Source of the DNA: Bolinopsis microptera
Lineage: Eukaryota; Ctenophora; Tentaculata; Lobata; Bolinopsidae
Direction: 5' to 3'
Length of the DNA: 64,000 nt
NCBI RefSeq assembly: GCF_026151205.1
Contig: NC_087081.1
Span: forward strand, 3,415,246-3,479,245
Shown here: positions 53,040 through 64,000 of the stretch, in pieces
Layout: every line of letters starts with the position of its first letter
How positions within the stretch are numbered: position 1 is the first letter of the stretch
Position numbers and translations under genes: made by a program
The notes under the pieces: generated by a model
Databases searched by the model: none
What the model was told of the DNA's origin: nothing
What the model saw: only the letters and a program-made list of their open reading frames with translations

Positions 53040-54976
53040 CGGGTAAACCGCCCCTAAAATGTCACCTGTTTTTTGGGCCCAGATTGCCGAGTTAGGGCTA
53101 AATTTACAGGGTTCTGAAGTGTCTAGGAATAATATTTAAACCTTTTTCTAGCCTGCCAGGAAGATTTGGAAATTTGAAAATAAAATCAGGTACAATTTTT
53201 TTGACGTTGAAATGGGGTCACTTTTAAAACACCTCCCCTAAAATGTCAACTCTATATGTGTGATAATTACAAAATGTACAGGAGGCCTGATTTATATTTT
53301 GTCACTAGTACTATTTGTTTTGTCTTATTAAAACATTAAGCTACTTGAAAACATTCACTCACTAAAGGAAGTGCCTCAAAACCGTAATTACCCCCTAAAA
53401 TGTCACATGCACCACCCCTAAAATGTCAGCTAAAACAGGTTGTGTAGCACTCAGAATGTTGCTCAATTATTAATTTTAACCACTTCTGGGACAAATATAA
53501 CCTATTTCTGAGAGGTGTTGACCAGAATTTCTCTCTCTGTTGAAAAAAAATGGTGAAATTTAATCAATTTACTTTTTGTGACTTTTTTGGGACTTTTTTT
53601 TGAATACCCAGAACTGACGGCAAAACAGTAACTCAGTCAACAAAATTTACACCTGTAGTTAGATTATCTAGTTATAAACTAACAATTGACACAAAGGAAA
53701 TGGATTCAATGTGATTTTAACCTAGTGCAAATTGCATGTTTTAATTGCATTTTTTGGGATTTTTAACATCATCCTGCATTTTGGCAATTTTAGTGACCTG
53801 TAGTTAACTAAGCCAACCCAGTAATCGATCTGACCTTCTCTATAGACTAGATTTGACTGCTTTAGCAAAATTGGATGTCAAAAACTACTAGTTTATGGTA
53901 AACCTATGATATGCCCCTAAAATGTCATTTTTTTCTCCCCTAAAATGTCAAATTTGTTGTTTGTTCGCATGGTGTGCGATAATAGCTCTTGTTTTGGCAC
54001 TTGTTAATTATTAACATCAACTATTAACGATATGTGTAGTAGGGATAAGGAGAAGAAGAAATTCATTAAAAGATCAAAGGCATAGCAGAATTAGCAGGCA
54101 TCTAGAATTAGCAGAAACCGCGCGTATATATATATAAATATTACAGACCTTACTAGGACCTGGTGGCTTGAGTGGTAGGCACGTTTGCTCTCTAGCAGCA
54201 GATTGCACGTTCGATACCCGTCGGAGGTAATTATTCTCCCACATTTTTTTGGCATTTATGAAGAACTTTATTTTAAATTGAACTTTTATTGACTATTGGC
54301 ATTTTCTAGGCCAGATTGAGATAAATTTGGCTGGAAGGAGCTGTTCTTGTATGTAGCAATGCATTGCATCTTAGGAAAAGCCTGAGTAATTTGATCAGGT
54401 TAAAATGACATTTTAGGGGGGATAATTAGACATTTTAGGGGATGTTTATTACGATTAATAATATAAAACTAATTCCTTGAGCTGCCAAAGCTTTCCAATA
54501 TTACCATTAGATGCTAAATATGATGTTTAATAGGCTGGTACCTCCATTTTATGGTGCTTGTAGTCTCAAAGCCAGAATCTGATAAAATGACATTTTAGGG
54601 GGCGGCCAGGTGACATTTTAGGGGAGGGTAGTAATATTGAGTAATGTATTACTTTCCATATCTCCAGTCATATGTACAAAGTTGCTAAAATATGTAAATA
54701 TCACTATCCTAGACCAAAACCGAGTTAATATTAATGAATCCCAGAGTTATAAAATTGTGCGCTTTTTTTCAAAAGTAAAAAATTCGTACAAAGTGAAAAA
54801 AAATGCCCTTATGGCATCATTTAGATTCAATTTCAGGATGTGGCAGGGTCCGAATGATATTTTTTTATGTTTAGGAGTTACAAATGATTAGGTAAGATAC
54901 TTTTTAAGAAGCTGGGATCCAATCAATCAAGAGTGGCATTTTAGGGGTGGCTGACATTTTAGGGGCGGTTTACCCG
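53040..54976. mobile_element. TA-flanked 1.94-kb element with twelve mirrored subterminal motifs
   Basis: Ends are CGGGTAAACCGCCCCTAAAA and its inverse, flanked by TA. CCCCTAAAATGTCA occurs at 53051, 53235, 53392, 53415, 53914 and 53937; its inverse TGACATTTTAGGGG, with two single-base variants, at 54416, 54428, 54588, 54611, 54934 and 54952. No long open frame, so non-autonomous. Subterminal repeats of this sort are transposase-binding sites in known DNA transposons (for example Ac/Ds). Confidence 0.92.
54156..54228 (+). repeat. tRNA-like sequence (SINE head) inside the 1.94-kb element
   Basis: TGGCTTGAGTGGTAGGC resembles a tRNA A box (TRGCNNAGTGG) and ACGTTCGATACCCG a B box (GGTTCGANNCC), 43 bases apart. 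The flanks do not form a clean acceptor stem, so it is more likely a tRNA-derived SINE or pseudogene than a working tRNA. Confidence 0.6.
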
Positions 54977-55189
54977 TAGTGACAAATAATTTGATTTGAT
55001 ACGACAGATGATCACACGCACTGTTTTATAAGCTACTTGAGGTTAAAACAAAAAAGAATAACTGAGCCCATGTCTTATCAGCACCTGCTAGCGCTATCTA
55101 TATGATGCTATTAATATGACAGTGTATGGGCAGTGAAAAAAGTGGCATATGGTTGATAGTGACTAGTGTGCTAACCGTCTGGTTTTATT

Positions 55190-58100
55190 TATTCTTAGTT
55201 TATTCTCGGTAGTTGATTTGTTGTGTGCCTGATCTTGTCGATTTACGTAGCCCGGGTAAATTATGTAACAGAAAAGGTGGCCATTCTTCATCGTTTCCTG
55301 AGCTTTGTAGTTCTATCATTACACGCTTCGCTGATTTCTTATATATGCTTATTGAGAAAATGCTAGATGGGCAAGTTATGCGACTAATGTTGTGCTCGGT
55401 AATAGCTAATATAGGACCTTTATACAGAACACTAGCGCGTAGATCTGGTTGAGAGAACGTTGTTAGCCAGTCGATATTGTCGTCATAAGACGTGCCATAC
55501 TTTGGTATATCGGGAGGAAATAAGTCTTTTATCGACGACGGCAGAAGGCCAGGCATGTAAGTTATCTTGTGCATCAGAGTCAGAGCATTTTTTATGATGA
55601 CCCCGTGTACAGATAATATTTCGTACTCTTTAAACGTAGTTTTAGTATGATCCGGAAGCTTACCGTCCTTGTAATAGTAATTCACGTAGCCCGGCATAAC
55701 TGCTCGTATTCCCTGCTTTTGTTTAGTGAACAGTGATTCAATATGGGATTTTGCAGCAAAGCCCCAAACTAGTGAACAGAAATTTAAGTGAGATTGTACA
55801 AAACTTTGGAAGATCTGTAAGCGTGCTTTGATTGGTAATTTTGCGTTTTATTTGAACATAATACCTATAAACCGTGACATTTTTGTTTTGACGGCTCGGA
55901 TGTGGCTGGCCCATTTTAGTTTGTCGTCGACGATAACTCCTAAAAACCTGGCCTCCGTTTTGCGTTCTATAGGAGAGTTGTCGATACTTACTTGTAGAGA
56001 CGATAGATCTACCCGTCTTTTTGAAAATACCATATAGCAAGTCTTCTTCAGATTAAGAGCTAGGCCGTTCGAGTTAACCCATTTTATCAACACGTCAGTG
56101 AGGTGGTTTACTTTGGATATAATGTCTTGTACATTTGATCCGGTGATAATAATGTTTGCGTCGTCTGCGTATAATATAAATTTAGCTAGGTTACTGATTC
56201 TTGGTAAGTCATTGATATATATGACAAAGAGCAGGGGGCCTAATATGCTCCCTTGTGGAACACCGTATATCATAGATTCCAATGATGAATTGGAGCCGTT
56301 TAGGGAAACAAATTGACTGCGACCACTGAGGTATGACTCGAACCATTTCAACGCAATGCCACGAATACCGTAATGCTCAAGTTTCCTGAGTAATGTCGCG
56401 TGATCTAGGACGTCAAATGCCTTGCTATAGTCTAAAAGTAATAAAAGTGCTATTTGGTTCTTATTTAGAGAATGCAGAATAGAGCTCTGAGCATTGAGAA
56501 GTGCGTGCTCACATGATCTTCCTGGTCGGAATCCGTACTGATTCTCGAATAGAGAGTTATTCTTGTCGAGAAATTCTAAAAACGCGTCTGTGCATTAGTT
56601 TTTCATAAATTTTGAGAACGAGCCCAGAAGCGAAATAGGTTTATAATTCGCTACGTCGAGTTTACAACCTCCTTTGTGTATAGGTGTAACTTTTGCCGTT
56701 TTCAAAGCTTTAGGGAAAGCTCCCTCTACAAAAGATGTGTTAACTACTTTTGCTAAGGCGCATAAAAAATTTTGGCATGTGCTGGCTATTTTCAAGGGCT
56801 CAATCTTTGAATCGAGAGTTGCCTTATTTTTTAGGCCAATAATAATTCTATGAATCTCGGTGGGCCCAGTAGGTTCGAGGTAGATAGACGTTGGACATGA
56901 CCCGGTCAGATACTCCTGGAACCCCCCAGGATCGAAGGTCTGTCGGGAACTGATCTGAGACTTGATGTTGGCTGCGATGCTGGAAAAGTAGCCATTGAAC
57001 TTTTCAGCGACTGCCGAGTTAGTACTCAAGATCGTCCCGTCAGTATCCCTCAATCTGATTTGATCAGATCCCCGTCTTTTTCTGTTTAGCAGGGCCGTTG
57101 ATTATCTCCCATTGTTTTTGGAACAGTCCTGATATTTTTCAAATTGTTTTTTGTAATACCGCTCCTTGGCAATGTTACGTGTTTACTGCAAAATAGTTTC
57201 ATTTTATCGTATGCAGCTATGTTTTCATCAGTAGGCTCTGTGATATTAAGATGGTATAATTGCTGTTTACGTGCACAAGCTGTTTCGAGCCATGGAAGTA
57301 TCCACGGCTTCGGATCAGACCGTTCATTTTCACGACGATTACGATTACTCTTACGGGGTATGCAGTGTTGTAATGTTTCATGTAGATTTCTGAGAACTTG
57401 TCATACTGTTCACCTCGCACTGCCTGATTCCCGTGCTTCCTCCCACGTCTCCCCTTCCAATAGCTCCTTGAACATGTAGCATTGCTGGCTTCATTCATAG
57501 TACGTGTTTCACGGTATTTTGTGGTATCGGTCCTATTTGAGTGTGTAGTGTGCTTTTGTGATACTGCACGTAACTTTATAGTGGTCAACGTTGCAGATGA
57601 TTGGAGATGTCGAGTGTTAACACGTTGCTACTTAATGTGTTTTCAATATTATTTGTGTACACATGGTCAATAAGGGTGGCACTGTGGTCAGTGACTCGTG
57701 TTGGTTTTGAAACAGTTTGACAAAACCATATTTTGCCAGTGTGTCAATGAGGTTCTGGCTTGAGGAATCAGTGTCATATTTAATAAGATCAATATTTGCA
57801 TCGCCATGAAACATAACGTGTTTGCGTGAGTGTCTATCTAGTCTATTAAGTACGTGATCGAGTAAGCTAATGAACTTATTTGTATCTCTTGACGGTGATC
57901 TGTATAAATTTACTATAACCTTGGTTTTGTTAAAACCTTTGCAATTATGAATTTTGACTAGTTGGAACTCGCCACTCATGTCTTCAGGATCCAGAGCTAA
58001 GTCAAGACGTTCAATTTTATCAAAATCGCACACACGTTTGTTTATATAGATTGCTAACCCACCTCCTCTCCCCGATTTTCGTAAAGGTGCTTGTATAACA

Positions 58101-58714
58101 GGTTCGTGAAAACCCTCGATTGTGATATCATCAATACCATTAGGCAGCTTATCAATGTTACAGTTAGTTTCATTAAAGCATAACACATCACATTTTGAGA
58201 AGGTGTGGATTTCTTCTCTAAGATATGTTATGTTTTTTGCTAGTGATCGTATATTTAATGAAAAAACTTTCAACTCGTCTTTGGCGGAGTTTGTGACGTT
58301 TTTAGGTTCTTGATATTTGCACTTGGTTAAGATTTCGCTTATTTCATTCCAGTATTCGTTGTTCATGTCACTATTCTGATCTAAACTATTGCCGATGGAA
58401 TTTATTACGTGCGAGCGATCATATGGATTGAAACTAAGACGTGATGCGTGAAGGTGGTCGAACTTATCATAGAGATCGAATGTCTCTACATTGTAACCTG
58501 GAATCATTGATTCGCAACATCTGATGCAACCTAACGTTTCCTGGAAACATTTCCTATGCACATGGCCCTCGCACCATGCACAAGTACGCAAGTTAGACTT
58601 AGAGTAACACCAGCCCGGACAGGCCGTGCATTTGATTTTAATTTTTTGACTATTGCTAACTTCACCGTTTGTGTTCATGATGTTTTTAAATTTCGTTGTG
58701 AATTGATTAATCAA
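55190..58714 (-). mobile_element. CR1-like LINE, nearly full length but frame-broken
   Basis: On the - strand, 58714 to 57632 encodes a Cys-rich N-terminal domain (CTACPGWCYSKSNLRTCAWC, then RKCFQETLGCIRCC) followed by an APE-type endonuclease (LKVFSLNIRSLAKN, DVLCFNETNC, RGGGLAIYI, VIVNLYRSPS, FHGDANID). The 57588-57060 link is in several frames (PWILPWLETACARKQQLYH resembles the usual P-W-x-x-x-L-L..K-K..L-Y). 57053-56595 is the RT start (AKVTPIHKGG, NYKPISLL), 56351-55848 the RT core (GVPQGSILGPLLFVIYINDL and the catalytic FILYADDANI), 55697-55200 the C-terminus. PQGS, FADD-type YADD and the Cys-rich front fit the CR1/L2 group. At least three frame breaks. 58715-59020 is probably its 5' UTR. 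Confidence 0.9.
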
Positions 58715-59020
58715 AATAAATGTTTATGATAAGGTATATAAGAATATATATGAAAGTCAGACCTGCTTCGCGAAAACTAACAGTTTTTGTGAGCTAACAG
58801 ATCCTGACTGATACTAAGTTACACTAACTGATTAATAATCTTAAACTATCTAAAACTAACTATCTAGCGAGTGTGCTAGTAGAGGCAGCTTAACTTTGAC
58901 TGTACTGTACTAAAACGTGTAACTTTAACTTGACTGTAGCTTAACCTCACTGTACGAAAACTTGCTTAGTTTGGAACTTGTAAGACCTCGCCTACAATTG
59001 CACTCCGCATTACCCGTCCG

Positions 59021-59893
59021 TTAACAAACAAAAAACAAAACAAAAAAACTTTCATTAGGTGTGTTGATGTGTAATCAAAATATTATGTCAAAGATTTGTG
59101 ATGAATATGAGAGTTGGACGATATATGTGTATGGCTGCTAAGTACTAAAATTGTCTTTGATTAAAATTTCGTAGCTGAATAATGGAGATAGTGGTAAAAT
59201 GAAAATCTTATCTGTAGTATTGCTATTTTAGGGGTGGCAGATAAGAAGTGGGCCCATTTATGCATCTGATATCTCCCCAACAATTTACGCTGGGGACCTC
59301 GAGGCTTCTCTGTTCATAAACAGATTGAACATATATTGGAATGACAATTGATAGGCCGAGCGCCGCCCTAGTAACAAGAATTTTGATAAAATTAATTTGT
59401 TTATAATTATATGCTCTCTCGTACCACAATTAGAAAGTCTATTATTTTACTCTTATAAGTATAACCATTGTCAGTCCACTTAGTGTCGGGGTGCAAACGT
59501 GAGGTAAAGTAAGATCATTTCCAGAAATCCTCCAGAAATTCCAGAAATCCTCCATAAATTCCAGAATGTTTAAGGGCTGTTCCACACTATAATTATACAG
59601 TCTTAAAATACTTCTTGTTTCATTGAATCATTCAGTCGGCTAAGCTAATTTATCATTCGATCCCAACGCCAGCTCATTTCCGGATTTATGTCTTATTTTC
59701 AATTTTCAATTTTCTTAGTTCAGGAACATTGATTGCAACAGCGTTGTTAATTTTTGATTTATCTGATTGCAGATATTGCAAAATTTTTTCTACGATTCAC
59801 TTTTATCTCTCTTATGATTCAATTTTAACCAGAATTATTTTAATTTTTTTCTGAAATTGACTCAATATTGTAGATATCGGCAAAGAAGTTGAG
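59021..59893. other. Region upstream of the GPI-protein gene
   Basis: Contains MITE copy C (59285-59374) and AT-rich sequence. The promoter of the 59894 gene should be here; no clear TATA box identified. Confidence 0.4.
59285..59374. mobile_element. Short MITE, copy C (diverged)
   Basis: TTACGCTGGGGACCTCGAGG to GCCGAGCGCCGCCCTAGTAA, clearly related to copies A and B but more diverged. Flanks CAACAAT / CAAGAAT look like a decayed target duplication. Confidence 0.7.
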
Positions 59894-62112
59894 ATGATCT
59901 ATCCAATAGCAGTAATTCTTATTGTCGCATCACTCGACACAGTGAAATCAGGTAACAAATTTTACTCAGTATTTAGGGCCCTGAGTCCTTAACTTGACAT
60001 TAAATTCTAGGTCTCTCGATTAAAACAGATTCAAACAATTGTATAATTGTGTACTCGCACGTACTTTTGTCTTTTAAAGAGTTCTGCCGGTGAGCAGTCT
60101 GTACCATGAGTCCCTATACCTTAATCAACTAAACAGATTAATATTTACAGAGAAACAATGGAAAACAGTCTATCTACCTGAAGATTCAGCGACACAATTC
60201 CAAACAGCTATTCCTCACAGCTTTGAGAGGACAGCTATACAGTTCAAAACTGACAATGATGACAACGACAAGTTTGCGCATCTCGACTTGGATTTTTATG
60301 TGGGAAAAGAAAGGCAAGGGGGGTTTACCGTGCTCTTTCATACGAATCCTGGACAAGCAGATACTTACAACATAAATCAATGCCAAGAGGAATCAACGGA
60401 GAGCCTTTTTCCCAAGAACATGCCGACTGAAGCTGAGAAATTGTGGAGTATTCTTGTGACCACAGGAGCACAACCGTCTTTCAAAGTCCAGGTCAACGGA
60501 GTGGAAGTGATCAACGTACTCCTCACAGACGATACATGTGCTTACGCAAACTGGAGACTTTTCTGGACAAAAGAAATTGATCTACTGAAATTTGAATCAT
60601 GGCAGGAAGCTTTTATCGGTTACCATCTAGGTAGATATTATTGTAAATTAGGTTTAGGTGGCACCTTATACCTAATAAAGTAACTGTAAAAATGGGGTGT
60701 GGAGTGGGGTGGGGTGGGGGTGGAGGAGTGGGGTAGGGGTGGAGGGGTGGTGTGGGAGTGAAGCTTAAGAATTACCAGTAATTTAGGGTCTCCTTTTTAT
60801 AGCAATATCCCGATTTATTGTAATTACTTAATAAAGCAATTTGTATGCCCAGCAAGCCTGAATTTTAAAGGAAATAAGGCAAATCAAAATGTTGGCTTGT
60901 TTGGACCTTTCTCTGGCCTTTGATCCGTAGAGCAGAACCAAACTGCTTGGTTGGCCAAACTAGGACCAGACAAATTATAGGACAGTGTCAACCGTGTCAG
61001 TCTTTATGCCAGTGTTGCTTGGAAATTCTGGAACAATGACAAGGCTACTTGCAGCGGAACATTTTTGCGATATAATATAGGTAGTTGTTCTTGCAGAATT
61101 TGGTTTACTGCAATTTAATCAGTCTTACTACATTCGTATATAATTCTATAAGAATGTGAGGTTTAATTGAATGATGATTCAATCCAGCCCTGGAGAACAT
61201 AGGAATTTGTAAATTCATCTACCAAACTGTTTGATTTACTCTCATCCCACTGTGTGCAAGTAACAGTCACTGGCAGTGAAGTGAGAATATTACAAATCAA
61301 GTCATTTCTAATCATGAACGGGATTGAATACTATACATGTACCTATACTATGATTGTATACTAGATCATGGCTATCATATAAGTACAGGGTCTGGGTATA
61401 CATAGTAAAATAGTACATACCATATGCTATAATGAAGGTTTTTGTTCTCAATCGAGTTTGGGTTGGTTCGGTTTTAGAATTTATACCGTTTCATATTACT
61501 TTTCCGCATATATTTTTATGCTTTAACATATTATGTTAAACCATTACAAATTCCAAATTTTCAGATTCATGCTATTGGGGCCATTACTTGGATGCTGATG
61601 CTGATTGTCAAGAGTGTCCTGCAGATCATTGGAGTGCAGACGCCGGCGATACTGCCTGCACACCTTGTCCAGCAGGAACTCACGTGGGCGCAGGGTTGGG
61701 ATTAGCTGAAAGTGACTGCACAGGGAGTAAGTTCATTTTAGTTATCTGGGTTTCATTCCCTTGTTGTTGTGTTACACAAATATATGAAGCAAATGACAAA
61801 TGAAATGTGCGTACTGTAGAAAGTTGTGCATCACATTCACACTGTCAGCTGCGAGTTGCGACCGAAGCCGTTTAATTTAGCTAATCCTCTGCTCCATGCA
61901 TGACCTTATAGTTATAGTTATAGCTCAGATGTTTTTAAACATTTTAGCCTCAATAATAGCTGTTATTGCCTGTGTTACATTTTACTGAATTTAGTAAATT
62001 ATTTAATTCTACAGACGGAGACGAGACTGAACACAACTACTCTCAATCAGTTGCCCACAAATTGAGCGCTCTTCTTGTCGTTCTCCTGTTTGCTTTGAAC
62101 ATGAACATCTAA
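59894..62112 (+). CDS. Small GPI-anchored secreted protein, four exons
   Basis: Exons 59894-59951, 60082-60630, 61565-61726 and 62015-62112, with matching phases (1, 1, 1). Exon 1 encodes a signal peptide (MIYPIAVILIVASLDTVKS). Exon 2 encodes a beta-rich domain with FERTAIQFKTDNDDNDKFAH, GGFTVLFHTNP and LWSILVTTGAQPSFKVQVNG, then VEVINVLL, of a kind I have seen in invertebrate secreted proteins but cannot name. Exon 3 encodes a Cys-rich piece (CQECPADHWSADAGDTACTP, CPAGTHVGAG) like the ephrin-receptor-like GCC2/GCC3 module. Exon 4 ends in a hydrophobic tail (LSALLVVLLFALNMNI) at the stop, typical of a GPI-attachment signal. The exon 2 donor is taken at GTAGAT (60631); in-frame donors a little downstream are also possible. 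Likely a cell-surface protein; function unknown. Confidence 0.75.
60684..61564. other. Intron 2 of the GPI-protein gene
   Basis: A GGGGTGGGGTGGGGGTGGAG repeat at about 60696-60752; the rest is AT-rich with no gene. Confidence 0.5.
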
Positions 62113-62897
62113 ACTTGTTGCGGACTGCAGGGATGGTTGAACGATAATGCATGACGTTAGAAAAATATGAACTCAAACTTTTAAGCACGCGATATGAATA
62201 TTTCATATATATCTATGCATAAATTAGAACGGCCGACCAAGCTGATTTTAAATTTAAAACCCCGCCACCAACGTCCGATTTCTGATAGCTAATTTTTCTA
62301 TTTTAGATGCCCAATTTCATTGAAAATTATCGACAAGTAATTTACGTTAACACACTTGTCAAATCCCTTTCACAATTGCAAATCAAAATGTTGTTCTATG
62401 TATAATTTTTTAAAAAATTATTTAGCGCCACAAATTGTTTTCTCTATGAATTAGTATAAATGATAAAAATCAGTAGCAGGAGCGATATTAAAATATATTT
62501 CGTACGTGACATTTCTATTGCCGATTATAACGAAACCCCTCGATTATTTCTACTTCAATCTTCAATGGCAATTCTCGTAATAACTGCAAGATAGTTTAAT
62601 TACATAACTGCAGCTTCCAGAAACAGAATAGCATCCCGTTTCTGTAAGACCCAAAAGTCGGTTCTAGAAAAGGCCGACGATTGCAGTATTATCTCACGGT
62701 GTTAGTCATCACATCGTACACAATTTATATAAAGGCTCCATCTAATCAAGAAATGATTAGAATTTGACTACACTTGGTTAGATTTAGTAAACATACTTAC
62801 GGCCGAAGCCGACAACTTGTAGTCAGAATGGAAGAGTGGTGACGTAACATAATGTCACAAGGTTCGGTAGGTAAGTCCCCACCAAATATAGCCATAG
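62113..62897. other. Intergenic sequence
   Basis: 3' flank of the GPI-protein gene; no gene or repeat recognised. Confidence 0.4.
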
Positions 62898-63900
62898 GTG
62901 ACAGTACTTTATCTCAAAGAGTGCTCCATTGTTGTAATATACCAGGACTGGGACCTTTGGTTATCTAGAGTAGTCTTTGTACTCAACTTATTGCGAAATC
63001 GACACATGGGTTATTCTAGCAACAGATTGGTGTTTGGTCGTGAGTTAAACACACCGTTAAGCTTGCTAGCTGAGAATCGTAAGGATTTCGAGTTAGAGCC
63101 TATGAAGAATAATGAGTTTTATGTTGAAGCGTACGAGCTGTACAAGATTCTCAAGTTTATCACCAGGAAGGTGAGGGTCCAAGCTGAGCATGATTTTTGC
63201 TTTGCACAGAGATATCACGATACGCACGTTAAGGGACCATTCTTTGAGGAGGGCGAGGAAGGTTTTGTTTTGATAAATTGTCCAAAGCACAAGTTCGGTC
63301 CTCGTAGGGTTGGCCCTTATAAAATCTCCAGAAAGATAAATGATCACTTGTACTGTTTAGATTTGCCTGATGGAGATCAGAAGAAGGTCTTAAAACGGTA
63401 TGTCAGAAACAAATTTTCTGAGAAGCTAGAGACTATAGTCTTACGTTGCCTAAGACTAAGAACAGTGGGGTTGAATTATATTTATAAAGACGGACTCATC
63501 GTAGCGATTTGTGGTTTATTCTGATAGTGATAGTGATAGTGAAGAGGAGAATGATTTTCAACTAAGAAGAGCACCAGTTGTAGCGAAGAGAAGACAAGTT
63601 CATCTGAGGAAGGTTCCTCTGTAGAAGGATGGTGCAGCTAGTATTTATAAGCAACCTAGTTTTAGTTCAACTCCTAGGGCTGTAATTAGACCTGCTCACC
63701 TAGATCTGAATTCTACTAATCCTAGTTTTCGTACTGTAACACCTCTCACACATAACCTTCCCTCAGACGGTAGTGTAGAAAAAGTTGATAATTCTGCAGA
63801 ATTCTTTACTCCAGGTAGAGATCAGAGATCAGCCGATATAGGGCATTATCGAGTCCGGTTGTTAGTGAAGGAACGATAGGTCCTAACAGTTCTATGTCAT
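62898..63900 (+). mobile_element. Ty3/Gypsy-type LTR element remnant (integrase end)
   Basis: An open frame at 62898-63524 resembles the end of the catalytic core and the C-terminal domain of a Ty3/Gypsy integrase (RHMGYSSNRLVFGRELNTPL, then KFGPRRVGPYKISRKINDHL). Coding-like sequence follows to about 63900. Protease, RT, RNase H and the start of the integrase are absent to the left, and no LTR is visible, though one may lie right of the window. It is a broken fossil. Confidence 0.8.
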
Positions 63901-64000
63901 AACTATGATACAGATTACAGAGGGACACGACAATCATGACACAACAGGATCGCTATCTCCTGTGGATCTAAGAAGACAGAGCCCTCCGAGGGAGGAGCGT

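Noticed and set aside
54156-54228. Functional tRNA gene
   Set aside because: Boxes are present, but the acceptor stem does not pair convincingly.

Overview
The window is nuclear DNA of an animal. Genes are split by GT-AG introns, there is one long multi-exon signalling gene, and tandem repeats, palindromic transposons and LINE remains are abundant. The protein sequences suggest an invertebrate, and the style of the two rhodopsin-like receptors would fit a cnidarian or another early-branching phylum. That placement is inference; nothing in the sequence fixes the species.

The main gene is a Cbl-family E3 ubiquitin ligase on the + strand, 810-39732, with about 21 exons. I traced it exon by exon. 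Splice phases agree at every junction except the 3' end of the large proline-rich exon, which stays open. The order is a very short start exon, the tyrosine-kinase-binding region (four-helix bundle, EF-hand, SH2; exons from 993 to 23705), linker tyrosine, RING finger (25799-25965), a long proline-rich and tyrosine-rich tail (27581-39084) and a C-terminal UBA domain (39254-39732). The protein would be roughly 1,450 residues, much longer than vertebrate c-Cbl, because the tail carries lineage-specific tandem repeats.

Two intronless 7TM receptor genes lie inside Cbl introns: a class A receptor on the - strand (5580-6596), and a receptor with LDL-receptor class A modules on the + strand (19399-21688) whose reading frame is interrupted twice. 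The other large introns hold a long-TIR DNA transposon (1680-5191), LINE debris (8450-9757), several minisatellites (11589-13036, 14490-14920, 30010-33205), a minisatellite that has copied the end of a Cbl exon with its splice donor (15311-15770), a foldback element with G/C-tract ends (24304-25733) and TA-flanked non-autonomous elements (18277-19045, 26514-27304).

From 39733 to about 59890 I see no complete host gene. This stretch is a stack of nested elements: a G-ended MITE with an 8-bp target duplication (40544-40909), a 4.3-kb palindrome inserted into half of a second foldback copy (43656-48724), copies of a short MITE with 8-bp target duplications, LINE 3' fragments (49179-51260), a 1.94-kb TA-flanked element carrying six plus six copies of one 14-bp motif in mirror order (53040-54976), and a broken CR1-like LINE on the - strand (55190-58714). 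One proline-rich membrane-protein fragment lies at 49554-49907 (-).

A four-exon gene at 59894-62112 encodes a small secreted protein with a signal peptide, a Cys-rich ephrin-receptor-like module and a GPI-type tail. The right edge carries the remains of a Ty3/Gypsy-type LTR element (62898 onward), and the first 90 bases are the end of another gene.
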